From the NCBI GenBank assembly GCA_002708845.1, contig PAPI01000031.1, positions 57,704 through 121,703 of the forward strand: a stretch of 64,000 nt of DNA, read 5' to 3'. Position numbers and translations under genes: made by a program. This stretch comes from Leeuwenhoekiella sp. Its GTDB lineage: Bacteria; Bacteroidota; Bacteroidia; Flavobacteriales; Flavobacteriaceae. The notes beneath the pieces were generated by a model. The model was not told the origin of the DNA, did no database searches, and saw nothing but the letters and a program-made list of their open reading frames with translations. Of the stretch, positions 16,893 through 26,354 are shown piece by piece (within the stretch, counting starts at the first letter, position 1; each line of letters opens with the position of its first letter).

Positions 16893-18038
16893 TTGAAATA
16901 TACCTGGGTTTTTATGCTCCTGTTATGCCTAATTACAGGCTGCAAACCCGAAAAACCTGCATCAAAATCAATCACGCAACCTGTAGCACCCATTCTGGGG
17001 GCCGATCTTTCGTATATCAATGAGATTGAAGACTGTGGCGCCTACTACTTGGCGAAGGGGGATACAATTGACCCCTATGCGTATTTTGCTGAGCGGGGAG
17101 CCAATCTGATTCGGTTGCGGTTGTGGCACAGCCCTCAGCATTCACCCTATTCCAATTTTGAAGACGTTAGAAAATCCATCAGACGCGCTCACGATGCCGG
17201 AGTTGCTGTATTGCTCGATTTTCATTATTCTGATTTTTGGGCAGACCCACATAAGCAAGTACGACCCAAAGCCTGGGCGGGTATTACCGACGATCAAATT
17301 CTCGCAGATAGCGTTTATCAATATACTTTTAAAACCCTGGCAAAACTCGCTAAAGACGATCTTTTGCCGCAATGGGTTCAGGTGGGAAATGAGACCAATA
17401 TTGAAATCCTTCAGCCCTTAGATACTGTTATTACCGATACGATAAACTGGTCACGTAATGCATTGCTGCTCAACAACGGCCTGAAAGCCGTGCACGATGC
17501 AGAAGATGCTTTTTTAACCAAAATCAAAACCGTATTGCACATTGCCCAGCCCGAAAATGCGTTGAATTGGTTTCGCAAAGCGGAAGAAAATGGAGTAATT
17601 GATTATGATATCATTGGTCTTTCGTACTACTCCAAATGGTCAACCTATCCTGTAGAAAAACTATCTATCGCGATAGATTCTCTCAAAACATCCTTCAATA
17701 AAGATGTGGTGGTTGTAGAAACGGCCTATCCGCACAGTCTTTATAATACAGATGCTGCCGGAAACATTCTGGGTGAAGATGCCCTAATTCAAGGCTACCC
17801 TGCAACTCCCGAAGGTCAAAAAAAATATTTGCTACAGCTTACTCAACAAGTTCTGAGTGCCGGCGGCCTGGGTGTTATTTATTGGGAGCCTGCCTGGGTA
17901 ACTTCATCCTGCTCCACGCCCTGGGGCACCGGTTCGCATTGGGATAATTCCACCTTTTTTGATGCTTCAAACGTGAATAGCGCATTACCGGCTTTTGAGT
18001 TTTTAAATGCTGAAAATTACACTGTGCCTAAACTGTGA
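16893..18038 (+). CDS. GH53 arabinogalactan endo-beta-1,4-galactanase, lipoprotein
   Basis: The 381-residue enzyme belongs to glycoside hydrolase family 53. It has GADLSYINEIEDCGA at the start of the barrel, the acid/base Glu167 in QVGNETNI and the nucleophile Glu276 in VVVVETAYPH, plus IYWEPAWVTSSCSTPWGTGS near the end. The N-terminus has a lipobox LITGC, so it is a lipoprotein. The start used is TTG at 16893. An ATG at 16914 would leave the signal peptide without a basic n-region, while the TTG start supplies Lys2. It would cut beta-1,4-galactan side chains of pectin. No SusCD pair or other polysaccharide genes are nearby, so it is a stand-alone enzyme. Confidence 0.88.
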   Translation: MKYTWVFMLLLCLITGCKPEKPASKSITQPVAPILGADLSYINEIEDCGAYYLAKGDTIDPYAYFAERGANLIRLRLWHSPQHSPYSNFEDVRKSIRRAHDAGVAVLLDFHYSDFWADPHKQVRPKAWAGITDDQILADSVYQYTFKTLAKLAKDDLLPQWVQVGNETNIEILQPLDTVITDTINWSRNALLLNNGLKAVHDAEDAFLTKIKTVLHIAQPENALNWFRKAEENGVIDYDIIGLSYYSKWSTYPVEKLSIAIDSLKTSFNKDVVVVETAYPHSLYNTDAAGNILGEDALIQGYPATPEGQKKYLLQLTQQVLSAGGLGVIYWEPAWVTSSCSTPWGTGSHWDNSTFFDASNVNSALPAFEFLNAENYTVPKL

Positions 18039-18206
18039 ATCTTTGGTCAAATTTAAGTTGCCTCTTGAGGCATTCACTAATGCTCTGTTAAAGAAAAGCC
18101 GCTTTACGCCAAACTTGTCTTAAACCTATCCTAGCAATTTGGTAATCATTTGCCCAGCGCTGGTATTTCTACTAATTTGAAATAATAACGTATTTAACTG
18201 CGGAAA

Positions 18207-20030
18207 ATGCCCAGTGAACCTACAGCACTTTTAGAAAATTTAAAGCCCGGAGAACGCACGATGAGTGAGTTGCCTCACGGGGGATTTCTGGTCTTGGAAC
18301 ACGATGTACCTGCTTTGCTTATTTATCGTAAAAAACCGAATGATAAAGCTACTTTAAGGTTGGCAAGAACCGGTGCATCCTATATAATAATTGGGGATTC
18401 TCATTTTGACTATTTCAGAAATTTTATAAAGGAGCTCACAACTAAAATGGCAGACCGTTTTGGCTCATTTGTTTTACTTGAATTATACAAAGGTGAACCC
18501 GGAGCCCTCGATTTTATTATAAAAGGCCCTTCGCATAAAATGCCTGCTTCATTAGAAACACTGTCTGAAGCACTTTCGGCAATTGACAGCAGGCGTTATA
18601 ATGTCAAACTTGGAGCTTCCATCAGCAGTACCAAAGCACGCCAAAAATCGGGAGACGAACCGCTTTTTGATATTGATGAACTTAAAGCTGCAGGAGGAAC
18701 TCTACTTGGACTTGAATTGCCACCGGTGTATTGCACCGCCAAAGGCAAAATCTATCCGCTATATTTTAAAATGTTTCGGGATAAACTGGCCAAGGCTATT
18801 CAAAAAACCATATACGAGTTTATACGGGTACAAACTACTTCAGATATTCACAGCTATCACACGCTGGGCAGAAGACGCATACACGATGAAGTTTTAAAAA
18901 TTGATCGGCAAATCACTGAAATCCAGTCACGTTACGATTTTTTATGGCTGGTCGCTCCGGTAAATATTCAGGCATTGCGACAGGGCTTTTTTGAATCTAA
19001 TTTTGAAAAAATAGATGCTTATCACTACAGATTGCTTCCGGTAGACCCTGATTTATTGAAACGGGAATTATACAATCTGCGTATTGATGAGATTGACGAC
19101 CCTTCTCTATCTTATTTATACAGCGAGAAGCGTGAAGAACTGGATAAAGAACTGACCATGCTCAAAGAGCGGGGATCTAAAAACTTCTTCTACAGCAGCG
19201 TGAGACTCTACCGTGGTGTTCCCAAAACTGTTTTGGCTGAAGCCAAATTAATTCTGGAAAGCATTCCGGAAGATCACGGGGAAAAAGATGAAAAAACAAT
19301 AAATGCTGCGGACTTTAGAGAAATGGCAGAAGCCGAATTTGAGTTCTTTAGAGAACAGGCTCCTCATTTTGAAGCTCAAATCCACATTCGCGATGATGTC
19401 AATATCATTATGGTTTCTAACGGTGATTTATATCTGCCGGAAGATTATACCATGACCCAACTTGAAGCTCAGGCTTTAATTCAGCACGAAATTGGCACGC
19501 ACGCCCTAACCTACTTTAACGGCAGGCAACAACCGCTAAGTCAGCTTTCGGCTGGTTTTGCCGATTACGATGCCACTCAGGAAGGTATTGCGGTTCTTTC
19601 TGAATACTTAGGTGGTGGGCTTACAGGAAATCGCCTGCGTATTTTAGCCGGGCGTGTGGTCGCCGGGGAAGATCTGATGAATGGCGCCGATTTTAAATCG
19701 GTTTTTCATCATTTGTACACCGATTATGGCTTTGGAAAAGAGCGCGCATTCAATATCACATCGCGGATGTTTCAGGGTGGCGGATTTCTAAAAGATATTA
19801 TTTACCTCAAAGGTTTGGTTGAATTACGGGAGTTTTTAGGCAAGGGCGGCGATTTAAAATCGCTTCTCGCCGGAAAGTTTGCGCTTAAACACACAGATAT
19901 CATAAACGATCTTACTCAACGCAAGCTGCTTAATTCGCCCAAAATAATCCCCAGATATTTTGATCAAACCGATTTTACAACCAAAATAGAAGCCTTTAAA
20001 AAAGGCATAACCTTATCTAAAATGATCTAA
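18207..20030 (+). CDS. DUF1704 (QEGLA-motif, MATCAP-like) zinc metallopeptidase
   Basis: The 607-residue protein belongs to the family often labelled flavohemoglobin expression-modulating QEGLA-motif protein. It has the metal-binding HEIGTH (His427, Glu428, His432) and the downstream TQEGIA (Glu459), the gluzincin-like arrangement of DUF1704. The eukaryotic DUF1704 members MATCAP1 and MATCAP2 are carboxypeptidases that remove the C-terminal Tyr of tubulin (established for that family). The N-terminal 350 residues are helical and charged, and there is no signal peptide, so it acts in the cytoplasm. It is the first gene of a three-gene cassette, one base before the ATP-grasp gene. Activity and substrate in this bacterium are unknown. 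Confidence 0.85.
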   Translation: MPSEPTALLENLKPGERTMSELPHGGFLVLEHDVPALLIYRKKPNDKATLRLARTGASYIIIGDSHFDYFRNFIKELTTKMADRFGSFVLLELYKGEPGALDFIIKGPSHKMPASLETLSEALSAIDSRRYNVKLGASISSTKARQKSGDEPLFDIDELKAAGGTLLGLELPPVYCTAKGKIYPLYFKMFRDKLAKAIQKTIYEFIRVQTTSDIHSYHTLGRRRIHDEVLKIDRQITEIQSRYDFLWLVAPVNIQALRQGFFESNFEKIDAYHYRLLPVDPDLLKRELYNLRIDEIDDPSLSYLYSEKREELDKELTMLKERGSKNFFYSSVRLYRGVPKTVLAEAKLILESIPEDHGEKDEKTINAADFREMAEAEFEFFREQAPHFEAQIHIRDDVNIIMVSNGDLYLPEDYTMTQLEAQALIQHEIGTHALTYFNGRQQPLSQLSAGFADYDATQEGIAVLSEYLGGGLTGNRLRILAGRVVAGEDLMNGADFKSVFHHLYTDYGFGKERAFNITSRMFQGGGFLKDIIYLKGLVELREFLGKGGDLKSLLAGKFALKHTDIINDLTQRKLLNSPKIIPRYFDQTDFTTKIEAFKKGITLSKMI

Positions 20031-20031
20031 C

Positions 20032-21084
20032 ATGAAAATATGTTTTGTAATAAGTGATGTAGCCACAGAACCTGCAGGAACCTCGGTAGTTTTAATGCGC
20101 AGAGCCCATCAACGCGGTCATGAAGTTTGCGTGATGAATGTGGGCGGTTTCAACTTTGTACACAACGGCCCAATTAAGCTGAAGTGTAAAGAAATACCCC
20201 AAGATTTAAAATATGAAACACCTCAGGAATTCTGGACACAGGTACAGGATGATGAACTCAAATGGAACATGATCGACTCTTCAAAAGTTGACGTAGTTTT
20301 TCTGAGAAACAATCCTACCGAAGAAACTCACGCACGACATTGGGCAGAACATTCGGGTATTTCTTTTGGTCGCATGCTTCAGGAGCAGGGAGTTTTGGTA
20401 CTTAACGACGCTAACGCCATGTCTAGCGCCTTTATTGATAAACTGTATTTTGAAGAGCTTCCGGCTTCTATCAAGCCTAAAAGTCTCATCACGCGTGACA
20501 AAGACGAACTCCTGAAATTCTGGAAAAAATGTGGTAAAAAGATGGTTTTAAAACCACTTGAAGGCTCCGGAGGCCAGAATGTGTATTTGATTGATGAAGA
20601 AAAGAAAAACTTTAACCAAATCATCACCAGTCTTACCGAACTCGGTTATGTGATTGCTCAGGAGTTTTTGCCTGAAGTAAGCAAAGGCGATGTACGCATT
20701 ATTGTTGTAAACGGGAGAATCTTAGAAGAAAATGGAGAACTGGCTGTGATACGTCGCGTAAACAAAGACAAGGCCGAATTTAGAAGCAATCTGTCATTAG
20801 GTGCAACTGCCAAACCGGCTAAACTCACCAAAGAAATGGAACATATTGTAAAGGTAACCGCGCCAAAACTTATTCGTGACGGCTTCTTTTTTGTAGGTCT
20901 GGATGTGGTTGATGATAAACTTATCGAGATCAATGTACTTAGCCCTGGTGGGCTGGATTATTGCGAAGAAATCGGTCTTCCCGAATTTACGAATCCGGTT
21001 ATTGAAGCCATCGAGCGTAAAGTAGAATACAAAAAATTATACGGAAATAACTTCTCCAACAAGGAGTTGGCTTCAATGCATTAA
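20032..21084 (+). CDS. Glutathione-synthetase-like ATP-grasp ligase
   Basis: The 350-residue cytoplasmic enzyme follows the GshB pattern. The N-terminal domain has VVFLRNNP. The ATP-grasp core follows with KMVLKPLEGSGGQNVYL (about residue 165-180), AQEFLPEVSKGDVRIIVVNG, a basic RRVNKDKAEFRSNLSLGA segment and the magnesium-binding FFVGLDVVDDKLIEINVLSPGG. It would join an amino acid to a carboxylate with ATP. True GshB makes glutathione from gamma-glutamylcysteine, but no gshA is present here and glutathione is unusual in this phylum. The tight packing between DUF1704 and an M14-type enzyme instead suggests a dedicated peptide or amide product. Confidence 0.85.
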   Translation: MKICFVISDVATEPAGTSVVLMRRAHQRGHEVCVMNVGGFNFVHNGPIKLKCKEIPQDLKYETPQEFWTQVQDDELKWNMIDSSKVDVVFLRNNPTEETHARHWAEHSGISFGRMLQEQGVLVLNDANAMSSAFIDKLYFEELPASIKPKSLITRDKDELLKFWKKCGKKMVLKPLEGSGGQNVYLIDEEKKNFNQIITSLTELGYVIAQEFLPEVSKGDVRIIVVNGRILEENGELAVIRRVNKDKAEFRSNLSLGATAKPAKLTKEMEHIVKVTAPKLIRDGFFFVGLDVVDDKLIEINVLSPGGLDYCEEIGLPEFTNPVIEAIERKVEYKKLYGNNFSNKELASMH

Positions 21085-21094
21085 AATTAAAACC

Positions 21095-21997
21095 ATGTCA
21101 ACCACAGCAGACTATCCTCGTATTTTAGGAAGATATACCAACAATAAGCCCGGACCTTTACTCTTCATTTCAGGAGGAATTCACGGCAATGAACCCAGTG
21201 GTGTTAATGCGCTAAAAAAAGTTTTTAAAATTCTGAAAACCGAAAAACCACAGATTACCGGAACACTTGTAGGTGTTACAGGAAATCAGTTGGCATTGCA
21301 AAAAGGTGCACGTTATATTGATGAAGATCTCAATCGAACCTGGACTGAAGCGAATATTGCGAGCGGTGCAAAGGATACGCACGAAAAGAAAGAAATGTTT
21401 GAAATCATCGGGGTTCTAGAACAGTATCCCGAAGTAGATTTTGAAAAGCGCTATTTTCTGGATTGTCATACCACATCTTCAGCCAGCAAGCCCTATATTT
21501 CGGTGCAAGAGGTTAATGACAACGATTCTTGGGCGCACCAGTTTCCACCCTATATCATACGCGGATTTTCAGACATTGTATACGGTTGTATAGACCATTA
21601 TTTAAGCCGAATTGGAGTTACCGGTTTTGTCTTTGAAGGAGGTCAACACGAAAGCCCAGATGCCGAAATGCATCATGAAGGAATGATCTGGCTTGCTCTT
21701 GAAAAAGCCTGTGGTTTAAATCTGAACAGCTTACAGACCTACCCGGAAGCGGTAGAATATATGAAGGCTATGAGACCAGATCAAAAAACTTTTGAAATTG
21801 AATACCGGCACGAAATAAAAAACGGTTCTGTTTTTAAAATGCAACCCGGTTACGAAAATTTTCAGCCTATTAAGAAAGGGGAGCTCCTGGCAATTGAAGA
21901 TGGAAATGAGGTGCGAAGCGATTGGGACGCTTATATTTTTATGCCTCTTTATCAAAGTCAGGGTAACGACGGATTTTTTGTGGTGAAGGAAGTTTAA
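21095..21997 (+). CDS. Succinylglutamate desuccinylase/aspartoacylase-family (M14-type) zinc hydrolase
   Basis: The 300-residue cytoplasmic enzyme has the zinc motif GGIHGNEPSG (His and Glu ligands, about residue 29-38), RYIDEDLNRTW (about 75), the third zinc His in FLDCHTTSS (about 125) and the catalytic Glu in VFEGGQHESPDA. A C-terminal beta domain (about 215-300) follows. Members of this M14 branch remove an acyl group from an acyl-amino acid (AstE, aspartoacylase). Here it is the third gene of the cassette, 10 bases after the ATP-grasp ligase, so it may undo or trim the ligase product. Its stop codon overlaps the stop of the convergent gene at 21994. Confidence 0.85.
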   Translation: MSTTADYPRILGRYTNNKPGPLLFISGGIHGNEPSGVNALKKVFKILKTEKPQITGTLVGVTGNQLALQKGARYIDEDLNRTWTEANIASGAKDTHEKKEMFEIIGVLEQYPEVDFEKRYFLDCHTTSSASKPYISVQEVNDNDSWAHQFPPYIIRGFSDIVYGCIDHYLSRIGVTGFVFEGGQHESPDAEMHHEGMIWLALEKACGLNLNSLQTYPEAVEYMKAMRPDQKTFEIEYRHEIKNGSVFKMQPGYENFQPIKKGELLAIEDGNEVRSDWDAYIFMPLYQSQGNDGFFVVKEV

Positions 21998-23022
21998 TTT
22001 ATCAAACCTATTTCCCGCGCATGCTCTTCTGCAGTCTGACTGTCTTTTACCAGTAAAGCCGGGGTAAGTTCAAATTTTTCTAAAAGTCCGCGGACGCGAA
22101 AGACTCGTTTTTCATGATTTACGCTACGCAGGTAAATCGCTTTGATACGTTCCGGGTATTCCTCAGCGATCTCAATGTAAATATCGGCATCGTGCTCACC
22201 GCTATCACCAATAAGTACAAACTGCATCTCTGGATAGGTCTTTAAAATATTACGGATCTCGTGTTGCTTGTGAGGCTTTTCAGGTTTGGGAGTACGATCA
22301 AAAGGGGTTCTAAAATCCCGAAGTAAAATCGCTCCTTTTGGAAAGTTATTCTGCTTGATAAAAGCTTCCAGATATTTGTATAAATTCCACGGACTGTTAC
22401 TTACATAAAGCATGGGGTTTGCAGCGTCTCCAGATTTCCCCTGATGTAATTTGGTATAAAAACTGGACGCTCCTTTAAACGGCGAGCGCTTACCTACCCC
22501 GGTAAATAATGTATTTAATATAACCCGCCATTTCAACAACGAGGTTACACCAGTCTTTAAAATGGTATCGTCTATATCGCTTATCACACCATATTCTGCG
22601 GTTGTTGCTGGTATAAGCATCTGCCCCGAAAAGCGGTTATCATTTTTGATAAGGCGCTTTTGATTTTCATCATCATAAGCCAGCTCCACCTGCAGCCAAC
22701 CCTGCTCATTGGTCAGTGCTCGTAAACCCGGTTCTTTTTGGTCTAATTTGAAATATCCCTCTGCATCTGTTGTGGTGTATAAAACGCGATCATCAGGCAG
22801 TCGTATTTTAATTTTCGAATTTGGTAATTCATCGCTTCTAAATTGGTGCCAGGCATTATTAAATACACTTGCAAGTCCGGTTTTTTCAAGGTCAACGCCT
22901 TCATCTTCAAGAGCTCTGCCTAAAAGATATAAATGATCATCGGTACCATAACTTTGGTAACCGTGAATTTGTAGGGGGTCTTTAGCCTTTAATCTTAGGC
23001 GTTGTAGAATATCTTTAAGCAT
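21994..23022 (-). CDS. App1-like phosphatase (DUF2183)
   Basis: The 342-residue protein has the HAD-type signature VISDIDDTILKTG (about residue 150), then LYVSNSPWNLYKYLEAF and FVLIGDSGEHDADIYIEIA. These are the three conserved blocks of DUF2183, the catalytic domain of yeast phosphatidate phosphatase App1. The N-terminal 140 residues form a beta-rich domain. There is no signal peptide. Bacterial members are of unknown substrate; a phosphatidate or related phospholipid is the family-based guess. It converges on the cassette at 18207-21997 with overlapping stop codons, and probably forms a transcript of its own. Confidence 0.82.
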   Translation of the reverse strand: MLKDILQRLRLKAKDPLQIHGYQSYGTDDHLYLLGRALEDEGVDLEKTGLASVFNNAWHQFRSDELPNSKIKIRLPDDRVLYTTTDAEGYFKLDQKEPGLRALTNEQGWLQVELAYDDENQKRLIKNDNRFSGQMLIPATTAEYGVISDIDDTILKTGVTSLLKWRVILNTLFTGVGKRSPFKGASSFYTKLHQGKSGDAANPMLYVSNSPWNLYKYLEAFIKQNNFPKGAILLRDFRTPFDRTPKPEKPHKQHEIRNILKTYPEMQFVLIGDSGEHDADIYIEIAEEYPERIKAIYLRSVNHEKRVFRVRGLLEKFELTPALLVKDSQTAEEHAREIGLIN

Positions 23023-23112
23023 ACTATAAGGTAATCACTTCCTACGCAACTCACGAAAGATTAATCCTTTTTTAACTTACGAAATCGCAGCACTAAATCG
23101 ATCAAAAAGAAA

Positions 23113-23138
23113 AAATCCCGGACATAAGTCCAGGATTT
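23113..23138 (-). terminator. Terminator downstream of hppA
   Basis: On the minus strand AAAATCC-GGAC pairs with GTCC-GGATTTT (one internal mismatch) and ends in a T-run. It follows the membrane pyrophosphatase gene. Confidence 0.75.
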
Positions 23139-23184
23139 TGTTTAGTTATTAATCTTATGAATAAAGAATCACTTGGTTCTTTGT

Positions 23185-25521
23185 TTACTTAATTTGCTCG
23201 AGTTTAGCTTTTACTTGCTCTTCAGAACCGGTAATAGTTTCTTCAAAAACTTGAGTTTCGCCATTTACAGTAGTCGACTTTATAACTTCGGCCTTTGCCA
23301 TAGCATCATCACCGACTTCCATTTTTACTTCAAGCTTTATTTCTTCTTTTGACGTAGCCATCATATCCTCGCTATGTCCGCCAAGAATAGGAGCAATCAC
23401 AAGACCTACCAAACAGGTCAATTTAATCAGGATATTCATTGAAGGCCCAGAAGTATCTTTAAATGGGTCACCCACCGTATCACCGGTAACAGCAGCTTTA
23501 TGCGCGTCACTACCTTTATAGGTCATTTCGCCATTAATCTCAACTCCGGCTTCAAAAGATTTTTTCGCATTATCCCAGGCACCACCAGCGTTGTTTTGGA
23601 AAATCGCCCACATTACACCAGAAACGCAAACACCGGCCATATAACCTCCCAAAGGCTCTGCACCAAAGATCAATCCCATAAGAATAGGCGTGATGATGGT
23701 GATTAATCCGGGTAGAATCATTTCGCGAAGCGCAGCTTGAGTAGAAATCGCAACGCATTTTCCGTATTCCGGTTTACCTGTTCCTTCAAGAATTCCCGGG
23801 ATTTCTCTAAACTGTCGGCGTACTTCCTGCACCATTTCCATCGCTGCTTTACCTACCGATTGCATAGCCAAAGCCGAAAATATAACCGGGATCATTCCCC
23901 CTACAAAAAGGGCGGCAAGCACATCTGCTTTAAAGATGTTGATTCCATCAATTCCGGTAAAGGTTACATAAGCTGCAAAAAGTGCTAACGCCGTTAATGC
24001 TGCTGAAGCAATCGCAAATCCTTTACCAACTGCTGCTGTTGTATTTCCTACAGAATCCAAAATATCGGTACGCTCGCGTACATGATCTTCGAGTTCGCTC
24101 ATCTCTGCTACACCCCCTGCGTTATCTGCAATGGGACCAAAAGCATCAATAGCCAATTGCATCGCCGTAGTCGCCATCATCGCCGAAGCGGCAAGGGCAA
24201 CACCGTAAAAACCGGCCAGTTCATACGAACCGTAAATCGCAGCCGCAAAAAGCAATACCGAAAGAAAAGTCGATTTCATACCTACAGCAAGACCTGCAAT
24301 AATATTGGTCGCGGCACCGGTTGAAGAATTTTTCACAATATCCATAACCGGACCTTTACCCAAACTCGTATAATGTGCCGTCACTACTGAAATTAATGCG
24401 CCCACAGCCAGACCAATACAGGCCGACCAGAACACATTAATGGAAGGAATATCTTTATAGCCTTCGCCAAAGAATTGCATTGACATTACTTCGGGAAGCA
24501 TCCAATCGATCAGGAAATAACTGGCTACCAGTGTCAGGATGATCGCAACCCAGTTACCCATATCTAAAGCTTTCTGAACCTGAGATTCTTTGGCCTCATT
24601 ATTCTTGATACTTACTAAAAAGGTCCCAACAATTGAAGCTAAAATACCCACTCCGGCAATCACGATAGGAAGTAAAATAGGTCCCATATTGTTGAATGCA
24701 TCGGTAAACTGAGCGCCCTGAGACATATCCTGCACCAGGTAATTACCCAATACCATTGCCGCAAGAACTGTGGCTACATAACTACCAAAAAGATCTGCTC
24801 CCATACCGGCAACATCCCCTACGTTATCTCCAACGTTATCGGCAATTGTAGCCGGGTTACGTGGATCATCTTCTGGAATACCTGCTTCTACTTTACCTAC
24901 AAGGTCAGCACCTACGTCTGCTGCTTTGGTATAAATACCACCACCCACACGGGCAAAAAGCGCAATAGACTCTGCTCCTAAAGAGAACCCGGCAAGAGTC
25001 TCCAGAACAATGGTCATCTCATTATAGAAGTTTCCACCTTCGGTAAGAAAACTTCCCATCAGGAATAAAAATATCAGGCTCAAACCTAAAACCGCCAGAC
25101 CTGCAACACCTAGTCCCATTACGGTACCCCCTCCAAAACTTACTTTAAGGGCTTGTGGCAGGCTGGTTTTTGCAGCTTCCGCAGTACGTGCGTTAGCATC
25201 TGTAGCAATACGCATCCCTATGTTTCCGGCAAGTGCCGAAAAGAAAGCTCCTATAATAAAAGCCGGTACAATCATCCAGCTGGTCGTATCAACCACATAT
25301 GAAATACCAAATAACAGGGCGGAAGCAATAACTACAAAAATGAGTAATAAGCGATATTCTGCTGCCAGGAAAGCCAAAGCGCCTTCTTTAATACTTTTTG
25401 ATATGCTTTGCATACGTTCATTTCCGGCGGCCTGTTTTTTGACCCAGGCCATTTTAATAAACATAAAAACAAGCCCTAAAACAGCCAATGCAATTGGCAC
25501 GTAGATGATATTTTGTTCCAT
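23185..25521 (-). CDS. hppA: Membrane-bound ion-translocating pyrophosphatase, potassium-dependent class
   Basis: The 778-residue protein has about 16 transmembrane helices. The pyrophosphate-binding loop is [32 protein letters not shown]-like around residues 215-245 (key Asp residues all present). A second acidic cluster lies in the C-terminal third ([18 protein letters not shown]). The motif [10 protein letters not shown] carries Ala and Gly at the two positions that are Lys and Thr in potassium-independent enzymes, which places it in the K+-stimulated class. Whether it pumps sodium or protons is not decided. After the last helix there is a tail of about 60 charged residues ([12 protein letters not shown]... 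to KAKLEQIK), which is unusual for the family. It lies next to the soluble pyrophosphatase gene but has its own terminator. Confidence 0.95.
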   Translation of the reverse strand: MEQNIIYVPIALAVLGLVFMFIKMAWVKKQAAGNERMQSISKSIKEGALAFLAAEYRLLLIFVVIASALLFGISYVVDTTSWMIVPAFIIGAFFSALAGNIGMRIATDANARTAEAAKTSLPQALKVSFGGGTVMGLGVAGLAVLGLSLIFLFLMGSFLTEGGNFYNEMTIVLETLAGFSLGAESIALFARVGGGIYTKAADVGADLVGKVEAGIPEDDPRNPATIADNVGDNVGDVAGMGADLFGSYVATVLAAMVLGNYLVQDMSQGAQFTDAFNNMGPILLPIVIAGVGILASIVGTFLVSIKNNEAKESQVQKALDMGNWVAIILTLVASYFLIDWMLPEVMSMQFFGEGYKDIPSINVFWSACIGLAVGALISVVTAHYTSLGKGPVMDIVKNSSTGAATNIIAGLAVGMKSTFLSVLLFAAAIYGSYELAGFYGVALAASAMMATTAMQLAIDAFGPIADNAGGVAEMSELEDHVRERTDILDSVGNTTAAVGKGFAIASAALTALALFAAYVTFTGIDGINIFKADVLAALFVGGMIPVIFSALAMQSVGKAAMEMVQEVRRQFREIPGILEGTGKPEYGKCVAISTQAALREMILPGLITIITPILMGLIFGAEPLGGYMAGVCVSGVMWAIFQNNAGGAWDNAKKSFEAGVEINGEMTYKGSDAHKAAVTGDTVGDPFKDTSGPSMNILIKLTCLVGLVIAPILGGHSEDMMATSKEEIKLEVKMEVGDDAMAKAEVIKSTTVNGETQVFEETITGSEEQVKAKLEQIK

Positions 25522-25616
25522 AAATATTTAATTGATTGTTAAAATTGAAGTGCTAATGTAACAAAAATGCGATAAATATAAACTTAAGCTTAATTCTTCG
25601 AGAATTTAAAATAAAA

Positions 25617-25640
25617 AAAGGCCGCAAATTGCGGCCTTTA
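25617..25640 (-). terminator. Terminator downstream of ppa
   Basis: AAAGGCCGC pairs perfectly with GCGGCCTTT across a five-base loop, with a T-run on the minus strand. It separates ppa from hppA. Confidence 0.9.
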
Positions 25641-25663
25641 TAATTTTATAACGTGTATCTAAA

Positions 25664-26191
25664 TTAATCGATACTTACTTCTTCTTTTGGTACGTCACTG
25701 GTACGGTAACGGTCTATACACTGGCTGATGATTTCTTTAGCTTCAGATACATCTCCAAAACCTCCAACATCTACTTTTTTCTTTTCAAGATCTTTATAAA
25801 CCTGAAAGAAATGCTCAATCTCTTTAATAAGATGCGGATTCAATTCACTTAAATCTGTAGTGCTGCTTGCAATTGGGTCACTTACCGGCACACAAATAAT
25901 TTTTTCGTCAGGGCCTTTCTCATCGGTCATATGGAAAACACCAATAGGCTTCACTTCCATCACACAACCTGGAAAAGTAGGCTCTGTTACTAAAACCAAA
26001 ACATCCAATGGATCTCCATCTAATGCAAGTGTTTTTGGGATAAAACCATAATCTGCAGGGTACATCATTGAAGAAAAGATCATACGATCGTAACGTATTT
26101 TCTTCAGCTTAAAATCGTACTCGTACTTATTACGGCTACCTTTCGGAATCTCAATCAGAACATCAAAAGTGGTAATTTTATCTGCTGTCAT
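25664..26191 (-). CDS. ppa: Soluble inorganic pyrophosphatase, family I
   Basis: The 175-residue cytoplasmic enzyme shows the family I pattern. IEIPKGSRNKYEYD is near the start, then MMYPADYGFIPKT, and the metal-binding signature DGDPLDVLVLV (three Asp). It hydrolyses pyrophosphate to two phosphates and pulls biosynthetic reactions forward. The length is typical (about 175). It is immediately upstream of hppA on the same strand. A terminator lies between them, so the cell has both a heat-releasing and an energy-conserving pyrophosphatase, separately expressed. Confidence 0.97.
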   Translation of the reverse strand: MTADKITTFDVLIEIPKGSRNKYEYDFKLKKIRYDRMIFSSMMYPADYGFIPKTLALDGDPLDVLVLVTEPTFPGCVMEVKPIGVFHMTDEKGPDEKIICVPVSDPIASSTTDLSELNPHLIKEIEHFFQVYKDLEKKKVDVGGFGDVSEAKEIISQCIDRYRTSDVPKEEVSID

Positions 26192-26354
26192 TTTATTTTT
26201 GGTTTATTTTCTTTTTTGATTTAAAAGGGGGTGCAAAAATAGACCAATTTTGAGCCTATAACAAGTAAAAGCGGGCAAAAGAGCAAGCTTTTTTAGATTA
26301 CATCGTTTTCGCTTCCTAAATCATTAAATCCTGATAATCAAATATTTGTTTGAT

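Noticed and set aside
20032-21084. Annotation of the ATP-grasp gene as true glutathione synthetase
   Set aside because: Motifs are GshB-like, but no gshA is nearby and the gene is embedded between a peptidase and a deacylase. A specific product is not supported.
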